This document shows positions 1 through 10,593 of a stretch of DNA of 64,000 nt, in pieces. The stretch covers positions 74,849,383-74,913,382 of the forward strand of contig JAHLJS010000002.1 in NCBI GenBank assembly GCA_038502445.1, in the 5' to 3' direction. This stretch comes from Eremochloa ophiuroides (Eukaryota > Streptophyta > Magnoliopsida > Poales > Poaceae). Within the stretch, counting starts at the first letter, position 1, and each line of letters begins with the position of its first letter. The translations under genes and the position numbers were made by a program. The notes below the pieces were generated by a model. That model did no database searches. It was not told the DNA's origin and saw nothing but the letters and a program-made list of their open reading frames with translations.

Positions 1-487
1 TTATGTGAACGAGAGCTCCTTGTCCTCCCAAAATCCTTGAGGTTGCCTTCAAATTCAAAAGGGTTTTCCAAAAGTGGAATTCCCCTTTCTCTTGGGGGAT
101 TTTGGGATACTGGTGATTCTAGATGGATAGCCAAATCTTGGGATTGGAATGGTTGTGATTTGGCTATCAAAACATCCTCTTCTTGCTCGGAAGATGGTTC
201 TTTCTCTTCCTCTATGAATTTATCATGAATGCTAGTGAAGGTGATGTGTCCACTGATCTTGTCAAGGACAAGCCTTGCTTCACTAAGAGATAGATAAATA
301 AAAGATCCTCTAGAGGCTACATCAAGGGATTCCCTAGAATTCTTACTAAGACCCGTGTAAAAATGTTGAATGATTATTGGGTTTGGAATAGCAAGGTCTG
401 GGCCAGTGATGATAAGATCATTAAAATGATCCCGTGATGTATCAAGATATTCTTCTTCTAGTTGCCTAAAAGTTAGAACCTCTAAGC

Positions 488-492
488 GAAGG
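488..492. repeat. Target-site duplication of solo LTR, left copy
   Basis: GAAGG, repeated at 2135-2139 on the other side of the solo LTR. The two copies join the interrupted gag sequence. Confidence 0.8.
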
Positions 493-2134
493 TATTGACA
501 TCTACTAACGTCGCCAAATATAACTATATAACTTTTAATGCGAGAGACGAGATTAGAAGATGAATGGTAATTAATTAACTTGTCATTAGCAACTAGCCAC
601 TTTTCTATTACCAACATTCTTATGCAAGAACTAGGTTGTCATCCCTAATTAATAATGCTAAGAATAAATAAAGGTTTCATATATTAATCTATGTGACTAG
701 GCAGAAATAAATATAAATAATATAAACTAAGATCAGTTCTGCAAGCGGACAGATAATTATACCATTGTAGCATTTTACCTAGGGAGTTCTACTAGGTTGT
801 CGATTTATATTTATACCACTGGGAAGGACTAGGATAAACTTTAATCTATTATATTGATAGTGATGGTATACAATGGATAAGTGACATTACCGATGTCATT
901 TACTCTACTCATAACAAGTAGAGGTCACAAGGTAAATAAGATAAAGGTGATAAGTATGATCAAGCATCATAAATAAAAGATAATCATCAGAGCACTTCTC
1001 TAATCATAGTAATAGTTAGCCAATGGATAAACTAAGGAATTGATATCAAAGGTAATTCTATAACTACATCAATGAATAACTCTAATTAGTGCAATTACAT
1101 CTAGCAATCATTGTTAGACTAATCCTATATCATGATCACATGCAAAGGGCATCATCTAGGAAGGATGTGAAACAGAGTCATCATCCAACTTCGCGACCGT
1201 TCTTGCTGGTCTACATACGGGGTGTGAACTACAGAGGACTCAACGCAGCTGTCACCTACGCGATCTACCACATAACCCGGCACATCAGGGTGCACTCGCA
1301 GATAAACAAAATACCTAGACACCACGTCTACATATCGTTCATCATCTATCCATCGTACGCATGAATAAACGCTATACGAGCAATTACATGAATTCAATAA
1401 GATCAAACCAACTATACTAGATATATAATCAAAGTAGACAAAGACTATTGTAATCAAGAACATATAAACTATTAAGAACAATGTTTCCCTAATCATAACG
1501 AAGAATACAATAATAGAGAAAGAACTAGAATTATACCGAACTCCGTGCTCCAGACAAACGCCGGGGCTCCAGATCCGCCGAAGAACTAGAACTCCTCTAC
1601 TGTCTAATCTAACTAGGCTAGAACTATGAATTAGGAGGCTCCTGATGAACTAGGAGGCTCTTGATGGCTTGAGGACTTGATGCCTTGAATGAATGATGGG
1701 TTGACGCCTCCAGGGAGGGGGTCTGCCCCTTTATTTATAGCCCGGTGAGATGCACGTGCGCCGTAGGATCAAACCGACTTGAAACAAGGGCCGAGATGAC
1801 TCCATAGAGGCGGTGGAAGAAGACTCTAGATGGTGGGACGAAACCCTAGCAGGGGGGCGTCGGCCGGCCCCACCCTGGGGGGTCTCGGGTCCCGGTGCCT
1901 CGGGTGTGTTCCAGATGCTTCTAGTGTTCTCGTGATGATGTTTCCTTGTCGGTTATGTTACGTGGTAATCATGCTCTTTAACCCTTCTTTTATGCTTTTC
2001 TGGAATAGCCCCTGGAAAATACAGAACATGCAAAACTCGTGGAAACTGTCAGTTAAAACCCTAGACTAGTGTGTATTCATGTATCCTTTGGTGTCTAAAG
2101 TTCTAATAAAAGTTGACGTTATCCACCGTCAACA
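493..2134 (-). mobile_element. Solo LTR inserted in gag
   Basis: A 1642-bp solo LTR in minus orientation. Read on the minus strand it begins TGTTGACGGTGG and ends GTCAATA, apparently a decayed TG...CA terminus. It is flanked by 5-bp direct repeats GAAGG (488-492 and 2135-2139), and removing it rejoins the gag of the surrounding element. A minus-strand TATA-like box (CTATAAATAAAGG) lies near 1729-1741. No coding sequence, primer site or second LTR is present, so it is the product of LTR-LTR recombination. It resembles the LTR of its host element in parts (for example the CGATCTACCAC segment near 1260 and near 3060), so the families are related. Confidence 0.85.
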
Positions 2135-2565
2135 GAAGGCTAACAACTTTACGGATGGGAAAGAAATGTGACAAAAGTTAGAACATAGCTTCTCTCAATC
2201 TCCGTGCATTCTCTCTATGGTGAGTTTGTACCACTGTTTAGCTATTCCCATCAAAGAGAACAAAAACAACTTCCATCTTAAGGTTTTGTCATGCATGCCA
2301 GTGATATGCAAGCATGCACAGATCTGGTCAAACTCCCGTAGGTGAGAGTATGGGTTTTCATTGCCTTCTTCCGAGAAGGGTTGATCCCGAATCAATTGTA
2401 TGAAGCACGGGTGCAGCTCATAGGCAGGTGTTAGGATAGGCCTTGAAGATTCTGGTGGCCTATGGCTGGTGCTAGTTGGTGCAGCATACTTGCAAATAGG
2501 AGTGGAATCCATGGTAAAAGATAAATAAAAAGGCTCAGCTAGGCTTGTAGCTAAGTTAGCAACCG

Positions 2566-2592
2566 TTTCCCCGGCAACGGCGCTAGAAAGGT
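2566..2592 (-). other. Primer-binding-site region of minus-strand LTR element
   Basis: Immediately inside the LTR, the minus strand reads TTTCTAGCGCCGTTGCCGGG, the segment that follows the 5' LTR in many grass Ty3/gypsy elements. It fixes the orientation (minus) and the LTR end at 2593. Confidence 0.75.
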
Positions 2593-3898
2593 TGTTGGTA
2601 TTTTTAAGTGCACACAGATAAATCCGCAAGCGCACAGATACCGTTGTAACTTTCACCTGGAGGGTTTTAAATATTGCATCCACAGGGAAACGGGTTTGGT
2701 TAACTACGATCTAACTTAACCAGGGGTAGTCAATAAGTAAAGGTGCAAACTAGGTTAAAGGTGGTAGTCAATGATGGATGTAGTGATGCAAATAAAGATG
2801 GTGGTTAATAGGTGTAAAACTAATCAAGGGTGTAGATAATATGGTTATGGTGATCTAGGTTGTAGATAATAGGAGTGTAGAGAGGATAACTAGGGGTTTC
2901 AACTTCTGACTTGGGTAAGCTTCTGTTTTCTACTGTTTATCTGGGGAAATTACTATAGGGAAAGATATCAACAGAGGATGTTTCCCTTAGCAAAGCTATC
3001 CTACTCTTCCTTCTAACCGGATGTGGACTAGAAAGGACTCAACAGACACGGTCACCCCCGCGATCTACCACCGATCCGGCCAGGCAGGACGCATTTACGA
3101 GTAATTATAGTCTAAGCACCACGCCTACACTATAGATTACCACTCTACTCCCTCTAGAATAGGAATAAAGTACTCAAAAGAGAGACATAAACCAGATAAA
3201 CAATATGAACATAGACTTACGTAGATCAGAAGTTGGTTGCTCGAGATATCTTAAGAGCTAGCTCAAGTAGAGCTAGATCCTACCAAAGTACAAGCCGTAG
3301 AGGGATCACCGACAGGCCGGCATCTCCTCCTAACTCTTCCCTCGCTCTCCATCTCTCTACTATCTAGTCCCTAGATCCTAATGAGAAGTTATCCTTTCAT
3401 GGGACATCTCTCGATTAGGGTTTACATATATTGATATGAACTGGTATGAAACCCTGGGGGGTCTGGGGGTCTATATATAGGCCGGTGGGATGAACCGTAG
3501 CCCTTGGATCAAACCGACTTTGGCGGACGGTGTATATTGCGTGAAATATCGGGATGTGGGTCCACGTCGAAGCGGACGCGGAGAACCTTCTGGAAGGGAT
3601 CGGCCGACCTAGGGGGTTGATCGGCCGATCCACTTCGGAGTCGAAACCCATCCCGTCTTCTCTAGTGAGTCTCTGGTGTCTTCTCGATTCTTCCTGATCT
3701 ACTTTCGCAGCGGAATTCGATTTTTACACCGACGTCCTTGGTATTTCCTCCTTTTCCTGATAACGTCCTGCAGAAACACAGATTCACCAAAACTCATGGA
3801 ATTCTGTTAGTTCAACCCCTAAACCTATGTTGGTTTTTGCTTTTATTCTCTTTTTATGTTAGTTGACGGATAAAATCATACAATAATTACCGTAAACA
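2593..3898 (-). mobile_element. 5' LTR of a Ty3/gypsy element
   Basis: A 1306-bp LTR in minus orientation, bounded by TGTTTACGG (minus strand, at 3898) and CCAACA next to the primer site at 2593. A TATA-like run (CTATATATAG) lies at about 3470-3480, and a TCGGCCGA-type palindrome pair lies about 120 bp upstream of it at 3598-3632. The outer flank at 3899-3903 is CTCCA; the partner duplication is outside the window. Its first 38 bp contain an inverted copy of the terminus (inner copy around 3861-3869), as in the other two families here. Confidence 0.75.
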
Positions 3899-3903
3899 CT
3901 CCA

Positions 3904-5505
3904 CAACTCTAAAAGAACCTACTACAAGCATACCACAAGCAAGGTAATTCAATGACACTAGTAATTTACTAGTCCTATTGTGTGGCTCCCTATAAGGGAA
4001 GGTGCCAACCCTTCACAAATCCACCAACGGTGTGGTCAGAGACAACCTCCTCCTCCGCCGAGCACCTCCGCTGCTCCAAGCCGCCTAGGTGACAACAATC
4101 ACCAAGAGAAGAGAAACAAAACCAAATAGCCAAGTGCAACGAGATGAAATCACTAATGCAATGCACTTGGATCACTCCCAATCTCACAATTGATGAGAAT
4201 AAAATGATCTAGATGAGTGGGAAGGGCGTGGAGTATGCTCACAAGGTGTATCAACAAGTTAGAGAGCTAAGGGAGTGAGCATAAACCGACGAAGGCCTAT
4301 TTATAGAGCCCTTAAAGTCCGTTGGAACCTTCACACAGCTTCTGCGCATGCACCAGACGCGTCTGTCGAGTGCACGGGACGTATCCGGTCGCGCCACGTG
4401 TCACGCTGCCTTCAAACGACCGTTGAACTAGTCGTTGCCACCTTTTGAGCCCTTGCTGTCTTCCCATCGGACATGCTTGCTCCAAAGATTGGACGCGCCG
4501 ATAGTAGTGTCCAATCATTGTCTAGAGAGCACCAAAGAGCGTCACATCGGGCATGCCCGGTCGCTTCCCATCAAATGGACGTGCGTCCGATCGTTCTTCT
4601 TTGCGCAACAGACTTGACCGGACGCGCCTGTAGCACTATTTGCACGTCTAGTCGCTGTTGAACAGAATGCCCAAGATGGGGTATAGCACCAGACACGTTC
4701 GGTTAGTATGTGACCACTGTCCGGTCAGTCCAGGACAGGTCCAAAGCAATCTTTTCTTCCACCCTTACTTCTATGCGCCAACTTCTTTTCATAATCATTT
4801 CTTAGGAACTTGAGTTAGCATTTTATAAAGCATTTTCAAGGGTTAGATGTTAGCTCACTAGATCGTAATGCATATGCAAGAGTTAGAACTTTTAATTGCA
4901 CTTTTATAACAACATTTGACATGAGAATTAGTCCCCTCTTTGTAGTATGTCTATCCATCCTAAATGTGATCACACTCTTTATAGTGTCTTTATTCACTAA
5001 AACAAAGAGCTTCTATAAATTTATACCTTTACATTGAGCTCTATTGCTTTGCACATTCCTTTTTTTCCCAAATGATGAGCATTTGATCAACACTTGAGTT
5101 TGGACTTGCACCATCTTCATGGATGCCATCATTGCTTCTCACTTGGATTGTACAAACCTAACTCGTTTATAATACTTAATTGCAAATTTTAGTACACTTA
5201 GGTTTCGTCAATTATCCAAAACCAAAGTAGGGCTTTCACTAGGTGGTACTCCTATTTACTGCTTGTGTCAAAGAATAAAAATGCAATTCTGGGTGTATTC
5301 TTGGTAAAAGTATCTAAAGGTTGACCAATTATGTATTAGGTAAAAATATTAATTCTTATGACACCAAATAAGTATAGTACAAAACGAATCTAATGGTACA
5401 TGTTTGATGTTATAAATATTAACATTTTTTATTTATGGTTACTCAAACTGCTCTAGATCACCCTTTCTTATCTTTATTCAGATGTCCTATAATTGTCAGT
5501 TACAA
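3904..5505. other. Gene-free stretch with degenerate retroelement-like repeats
   Basis: I see no credible gene. Between about 4330 and 4740 the sequence repeatedly shows GGACGCG(C/T)C and CCGGTC-type words, a pattern common in grass Copia LTRs, and a segment near 5190-5245 resembles the end of such an element. No termini or target duplications could be fixed, so classification is uncertain. Confidence 0.4.
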
Positions 5506-5650
5506 TCACTACAAAAAAAAAAAAGATTATCTTTGGCCAACAACAATTTTCTTCTGGGGCAAAATTAAGCCCTCAAGGAATGTATCATTACCTTGGGGGG
5601 CTGTAGCAAACCTCAAGGAAACGACCGCCAAAGTAATTCCATATTCCTTG
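5504..5650. mobile_element. Possible CACTA-type terminus fragment
   Basis: CACTACAAAAAAA followed by a short subterminal stretch resembles one end of a CACTA transposon. No matching right end was found. The segment is cut near 5655 by a CTCCCTTC run resembling a Stowaway end. Confidence 0.3.
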
Positions 5651-7460
5651 AGTGTTATTACTCCCTTCATCCTAATATAAAAGGCGTAGCCCTGTTCGTT
5701 TGACCAATCAGTGTTTATTTTCAATCACTAAATAGTATTTTTCTCTCACAACAAATCAGCACCATCCAAAATCAATGCTTATTTCCAAAATCAATACTCA
5801 TTGCACGCATTTTAGTTATGCATTGCATTTTATAGACACAAATACTCCCTTGACATGTTTGTGGAATGAAATACAATTGTTTTGGTACATTAAGCCAACA
5901 AAAGATACAATTTTAAGTTGTTATCAAAGAATGCATATTGGCATTAGCATGAGATGTCTAGTTAGTTACAAAGCTAACATGCAACATACAAGTATCGGAT
6001 GTAGATAAAGTTTATACCAAAGTTGTAGAGCTTGAAGATCTAAAACTTTATAATTGATGATACTTTCAGTTAAAATCATTCATAGTCTAAAATTATGTTT
6101 TAAGTTCTTAGAGCTTTGGAATTCATTTTTTAGTTTTTCAAATGATCTTGGATGAAGATATATAAAGCAGAGTTACATTACCCGACGAGATCTAAGACTT
6201 TTTAGTTCAAAAATTTTTCTTTGAAAATCATTTACGATCTCAAATATTATATTAATTACAAGATTCACCAAAATAATACAAAAGAAAAGAATCATTCACT
6301 TAATCAAATGTTACTTTGACGTGTAGTGATAAGTAGCCTTTGGTCACGAGTTCAATTCAATTCAATTCCTAGGAACTAAGGAATGCATGTCCACAACAAA
6401 AAAGATCTTGCACTGTTTTAGAGAATATTTTGTTTTCTGGTAGTGAGTTATTATGATGAACAAACCTTTAGTCACGAGTTCAATTCCTAGGAGTGCATGT
6501 CCACAACATAAACGATCTTGCACTGTTTTAGAGAATATTTCGTCTTCTGGTAGTGAGTTATGTTGATGAACAAACAGCTCGCAACATGAACGATCTATTC
6601 CGTTTTCTGGTAGTGAGTTATGTTGACGAACAAATGAACTTGCAACATAAACGACCTTGCACCGAGCCACTAACCAGAAACTGGTATCGTGCACTCAAAT
6701 TGCAGCGTCGCGCACAGGGGATACAGACCTGCTAGCTTCTCCTTTTATTATATCCTTGAAAGGAATGGAAAGCTACAGTATGGTGCTTGTCGTTGTTCGT
6801 TCCATTGAGTGCCGGTTACCACGTTTTGCCATCTGTATCACCGTGTAGCCGCTCACGCGCGCAGATCTTGGCGCGGAATCTGCATTAATTATGCACACAT
6901 ACGTACGTGTTCCAAAGCGGAAAGTCCACACGTATACAAATTTAAAGGGAGCTCTCTGGCCTGTCACAACCAGAGAGTAGTAGTCAAGCGCATATGCGCA
7001 TTATATTAGCAGCTGAATCGATAGTCTCCTCCTCCTAGCCTTTGAGTGAAGTGGGAGCAAAATTATTTCACTGGGATTCACCGAGCCCTTAGCATAACAA
7101 ATCGTAGTATAGTTATCCCAGGTATATGCGCCACGTTCAAATAATAATAAAAAAACCTTCAAACGTCAGTTGTGTCGGACGACCTTTTGCTGACTTTGTG
7201 TCAAGAAATTTAGAGGAAGATTTAATTAATAAAAGCACACATACTAGTAGTACAAAACAGGTAGCGAGAGATGGATCTCCATTAGCTCTGCTTTAAATCT
7301 TCTTTTAACAAGCTTTTGAAAAGGAACCGAGGACGACGACACAATTTTTAAAAGCATGACGAGTACACTCGGCGCACACATGATCCACATGTTTGATGCC
7401 TTGATGTTGATGGTGAGCCGCAGCTGCCCCGGCCTCTCCCCTGCCGCGTGCTGTGCTGCC
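5651..7460. other. AT-rich intergenic DNA upstream of the lipase gene
   Basis: No gene supported. It holds a local tandem duplication (separate entry, 6380-6660) and, from about 7000, the presumed promoter of the lipase gene. Confidence 0.5.
6380..6660. repeat. Local tandem duplication, about three units
   Basis: The words TTCTGGTAGTGAGTTAT and GAACAAAC recur at about 6435, 6545 and 6608, each preceded by CTTGCACTGTTTTAGAG or a shortened form. Two ~115-bp units and one ~65-bp unit are visible. No coding function is apparent. Confidence 0.6.
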
Positions 7461-7467
7461 TATAAGG
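7461..7467 (+). promoter_or_regulatory. Probable TATA box of the lipase gene
   Basis: TATAAGG about 130 bp upstream of the ATG at 7590, a normal spacing for a short plant 5' UTR. GC content rises sharply just after it. Confidence 0.5.
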
Positions 7468-7589
7468 CACCTCGCCACCATGCTGCACCCACAGAGGCAC
7501 GAACAGGCAACTAGTGAAGTGTAGCGTGCTCTCTCCAGAGTCCAGATCTTTCTCTTAGTTTCTCCTCACGAAGCGACGACGACGAGCCC

Positions 7590-9236
7590 ATGTCCGCCGC
7601 GGTCACGGCGCCGCCCTGCCACAGCAGCCGGCCGTCCCCTCTCAACCCCAACTCGAGGGCCACGCCGTCGTCATCGCCGAGCAGCAACGGCAAGCCCAAC
7701 GCGGTGTCCACGACACGGAGGCACCTCGCCAACCTCGACCGCCTCCTCGTCAAGCCGCCACCGCTCCCGCTGCCGCTGCCGGCGCAGCCCAGGAAGCTGC
7801 CAGCAGCCGGGGTACCAGCTGCTGGCGACGGGGAGGCAGCCACCCCCGACGAGCGCAGCGGCCACGGCGGGCTCCTCAACGCGCTGAACCTGTCGACGCT
7901 GCTGCCCTTCACGCGGAAGGCGGCCGTGGACGAGATGTCCCCGCGCAGCCTGGCGTACATGCAGCGCCTTCTCACGCCCTCGCCGAGGCTGTCCCCCAAG
8001 GGCTCCATCGCCGGCGAGTGGCGGCGGTACCACGGCGAGGGCGGGTGGGAGGGCCTCCTGGACCCGCTCGACCACAACCTGCGCCGCGAGCTCCTCCGCT
8101 ACGGCGACTTCGTGCAGGCCGCCTACACGGCGTTCCACTCCATGCCGTCGGCGGCGGAGCCGGCGGCGGCGTCGTCCAACGGCCGCCACCACCACCGCAC
8201 CCTCGTGCTCCCGGACCGCTCGTACCGCCCGACGCGGAGCCTCTTCGCGTCGTCGTCGCTCTCCATCCCGCCGTGGGCGCGGCGGCGGTCGGCGCCCGGC
8301 TGGCTCACGCAGCGCACCAGCTTCGTCGGCTACGTCGCCGTCTGCGACAACGAGCGGGAGGTCCGCCGCATGGGCCGCCGCGACATCGCCATCGTGCTGC
8401 GTGGCACCGCCACGTGCCCCGAGTGGGCCGAGAACCTCCGCGCCAGCCTCGCGCCGCTCACGACGGCGGCGGACGACGGCGACGCGTCGTCGTCGTCGGC
8501 CGCGCCCAAGGTGGCAAAGGGGTTCCTGAGCCTATACAAGACGCCAGGAGACCACGTGCCCAGCCTCTCGGCTGACATAGTGGACGAGGTGAAGCGTCTC
8601 ATGCAGGTGTACAAGGGGGAGGAGCTCAGCATCACGATCGTCGGCCACAGCCTCGGCGCGTCGCTGGCCCTCCTCGCCGCCGACGAGCTTAGCGCTTGCC
8701 TGGCTGCTGCTGCTGCTGACACAGAAGACGACGACGACGACGACGGCACCACGGAGCACCGGCCGCCGCCGATCGCCGTGGTGTCCTTCGGTGGCCCCAA
8801 GACCGGGAACCGCGCGTTCGCGGAGCGGCTGCGCGAGCGCGGCGTGAACGCGCTGCGGGTGGTGAACGCGGGCGACGTGGTGACGCGCGTGCCGGCGCCG
8901 ATCGCGCGGGAAGGGTACGTGCACGCGGGTGGAGCCGAGCTGAGGCTGCACAGCAGCGACTCGCCGTGCCTGCGCCCCGACGCCGGCCCGGCGTGCTGCC
9001 ACGACCTGGAGGCGTACCTGCACCTCCTCGACGGGTTCGCCGGCTCCGGCCGGCCGTTCCGCCCCGACGCGAGCCGCAGCCTCGAGCGCCTGCTGACGTA
9101 CCAGCGGCCCAACGTGAAACGTGCGTACGTGGAGCGCGCGCGAATGCTCGGGTTCGAGCCGGCCTCGCCCAGGACCGCCACCGCCAACGGCGCCGCCGCC
9201 GACGGCCAGTACGGCTACCTGGCCAGCCCCACATGA
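7590..9236 (+). CDS. Phospholipase A1-I (DAD1-like class III lipase), chloroplast-type
   Basis: An intronless gene for 548 residues, the usual size for plastid PLA1-I enzymes. Family members hydrolyse the sn-1 acyl chain of phospho- or galactolipids, and some feed jasmonate synthesis. The first ~100 residues are rich in Ser, Pro and Ala with few acids, as in a transit peptide. The lipase domain spans roughly 140-520: the WEGLLDPLD block near 153, the oxyanion-side segment IVLRGTATCPEW near 268-279, and the nucleophile elbow GHSLG with Ser354. The catalytic Asp is probably in NAGDVVTRVP (Asp429) and the His in CCHDLEAYLH (His471). An Asp-rich loop sits at about 380-385. The start is the first ATG after the TATA box. 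The subtype (Igamma-like rather than Ibeta) is inferred from overall pattern. Confidence 0.93.
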   Translation: MSAAVTAPPCHSSRPSPLNPNSRATPSSSPSSNGKPNAVSTTRRHLANLDRLLVKPPPLPLPLPAQPRKLPAAGVPAAGDGEAATPDERSGHGGLLNALNLSTLLPFTRKAAVDEMSPRSLAYMQRLLTPSPRLSPKGSIAGEWRRYHGEGGWEGLLDPLDHNLRRELLRYGDFVQAAYTAFHSMPSAAEPAAASSNGRHHHRTLVLPDRSYRPTRSLFASSSLSIPPWARRRSAPGWLTQRTSFVGYVAVCDNEREVRRMGRRDIAIVLRGTATCPEWAENLRASLAPLTTAADDGDASSSSAAPKVAKGFLSLYKTPGDHVPSLSADIVDEVKRLMQVYKGEELSITIVGHSLGASLALLAADELSACLAAAAADTEDDDDDDGTTEHRPPPIAVVSFGGPKTGNRAFAERLRERGVNALRVVNAGDVVTRVPAPIAREGYVHAGGAELRLHSSDSPCLRPDAGPACCHDLEAYLHLLDGFAGSGRPFRPDASRSLERLLTYQRPNVKRAYVERARMLGFEPASPRTATANGAAADGQYGYLASPT

Positions 9237-9604
9237 CTGTAGCTAGGAAGGAAGCATGCAAACTCATGCAAACTCCATTCTTAACAAAGGATATGCACGT
9301 GTTTCTTGACGTGCAGTCTACAATCGACTTATCGTGTGCATATGTGACTCTACCATCCTATGCATTTACCGCCTCTGCCTGTCCCTCGCGCTGAACATGC
9401 ATGCTGGTGACGAAGTCATCGCTTGTTAACATTTTCTTTCTTGAATATATACCTAGAGCTAGCATTGCTTATCATTTGCATTTTTTTTTTCCTCGAATAC
9501 AAGAACATCTTTCTTGCCACACGGCTGCAAAACGATTTTAGGAGATACTCCTTTGATTCACAGCAAAGTTTGGAAAATACAAGAGCTATTTTGAGATACA
9601 GATA
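9237..9604. other. Lipase 3' region
   Basis: AT-rich sequence after the lipase stop codon, presumably the 3' UTR and downstream flank. No gene is supported. A run of T lies at 9481-9490. Confidence 0.4.
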
Positions 9605-9815
9605 CTTAGACCAGTTTTAATGGGAATTCTATTTCATAGTTTCCAACGCATTTAGATTTTGAAAACAGTGCAGAAGAGTTTCATCCACATGAAACTCTCT
9701 TTACTCCTATGAAACTCTTATCATTTCTCTTTCCATTAATACGGTGCCACATCAATATAATTAATGTTCATGGAAACTCCAATAAAACCCCATTTAAACT
9801 CGCCTTAAGACATCC
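9605..9815. mobile_element. MITE-like element, family shared with 42205-42550
   Basis: The left end (CCAGTTTTAATGGG) is matched by an inverted form near 9780-9800, with internal ATGAAACTC words. The same end structure and internal words recur at 42205-42550, so these are two copies of one short family. The exact ends and target duplication are not resolved. Confidence 0.5.
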
Positions 9816-9839
9816 TCATCTACTAACTGAGGCCCCGAT

Positions 9840-10585
9840 CAGGCCCGGCCTTGGGAAGGGGGGGGGGGGTGCCAGCCGAGCGGCCGAACAGGGCCCTTGA
9901 GGCCAGATGGCCCATTCCCAAATACGTTAGTAGTAGGTATAATCGAGTCCGTGTGACCGGGGGAGGGGAGGGGGGTGCTAGCCGAGCGGCCGAACAGGGC
10001 CCTTGAGGCCAGATGGCCCATTCCCAAATACGTTAGTAGTAGGTATAATCGAGTCCGTGTGAGCGTGATGCGTTGAGAGTTGATTCAGCTGACCGTCTGG
10101 CTTCTCCAGTTCCGCAGCGTTTGTGACTCCATGCCGGCGTGCCCTTGCGCAGTTGCACCGTGCGGCCACTACTTTCTGGTTCCTGCGCGAGGTTACGAAC
10201 CATCAGCCGTCGACCATCGGCCATCCTATGCTAGTGCGAGCGACCGTCGGCCTGCATCTGTTCTGCCGTCGTGCCGTCGATCACATAGCTTCTGACCTGC
10301 ATATGTTGTTTTCGTATACAGAGGTACAAAACTGCTCTTATCTCCAATCTTTATTCTCGACTAATTTAGGTTTGGTATTTAGGAACCCATATGATGTAGC
10401 GATCATGTTAAATTTAGTATGTCATAATTTTATTTTATTACTTACTACTTTTGTAAACTTGTTTCATAAATTTTTTTATGCATTACACTTATTATTAGAA
10501 TCGTCATTATTTTTTTTGAGTTGTATTAAAAGGCCCATCACTTATAGCTTCGCTCTAGGTCTATAATTTTACAGGACCGGGCCTT
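9840..10585. mobile_element. Non-autonomous hAT element (746 bp)
   Basis: Terminal inverted repeats (CAGGCCCGGCC at the left, AAGGCCCGGTCCTG read inward from the right) are flanked by a perfect 8-bp duplication GCCCCGAT at 9832-9839 and 10586-10593. An 8-bp target duplication is diagnostic for hAT transposons. No transposase is encoded. The left part contains a ~108-bp direct duplication (about 9865-9953 and 9973-10062), including a poly-G run at 9860-9869. Short ORFs inside have no recognisable product. Confidence 0.82.
9865..10062. repeat. Tandem ~108-bp duplication inside the hAT element
   Basis: Both copies carry GCCGAGCGGCCGAACAGGGC and continue through AATCGAGTCCGTGTGA. They are nearly identical, so the duplication is recent. 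Confidence 0.85.
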
Positions 10586-10593
10586 GCCCCGAT

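Larger units (their letters stand above)
1..2512 (-). pseudogene. Ty3/gypsy gag relic, split by a solo LTR
   Basis: Minus-strand gag of an LTR retrotransposon, the capsid-type protein that packages the element's RNA. Reading starts at an ATG at 2512-2510, shortly after the primer-binding site, and shows the gag-typical segment LFLFSLMGIAKQWYKLTIE before a TGA at about 2195 where the family usually has Trp. The frame is interrupted by the solo LTR at 493-2134 and resumes below 488 with LRLEVLTFRQLEEEYLDTSR and a later GLSKNSRESLDVASRG segment, the usual gag order. The rest of the element lies beyond the left edge of the window. The copy is dead: at least one nonsense codon and an insertion. 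Assignment to Ty3/gypsy (Athila/Tat-like gag) rests on motif resemblance. Confidence 0.7.

Noticed and set aside
6380..6660. CRISPR-like array
   Set aside because: Too few units, no regular spacers, plant context. It is an ordinary tandem duplication.
8330..9267. Long minus-strand ORFs opposite the lipase gene
   Set aside because: GC-rich third positions of the sense gene create long antisense frames. The sense frame carries the catalytic motifs.
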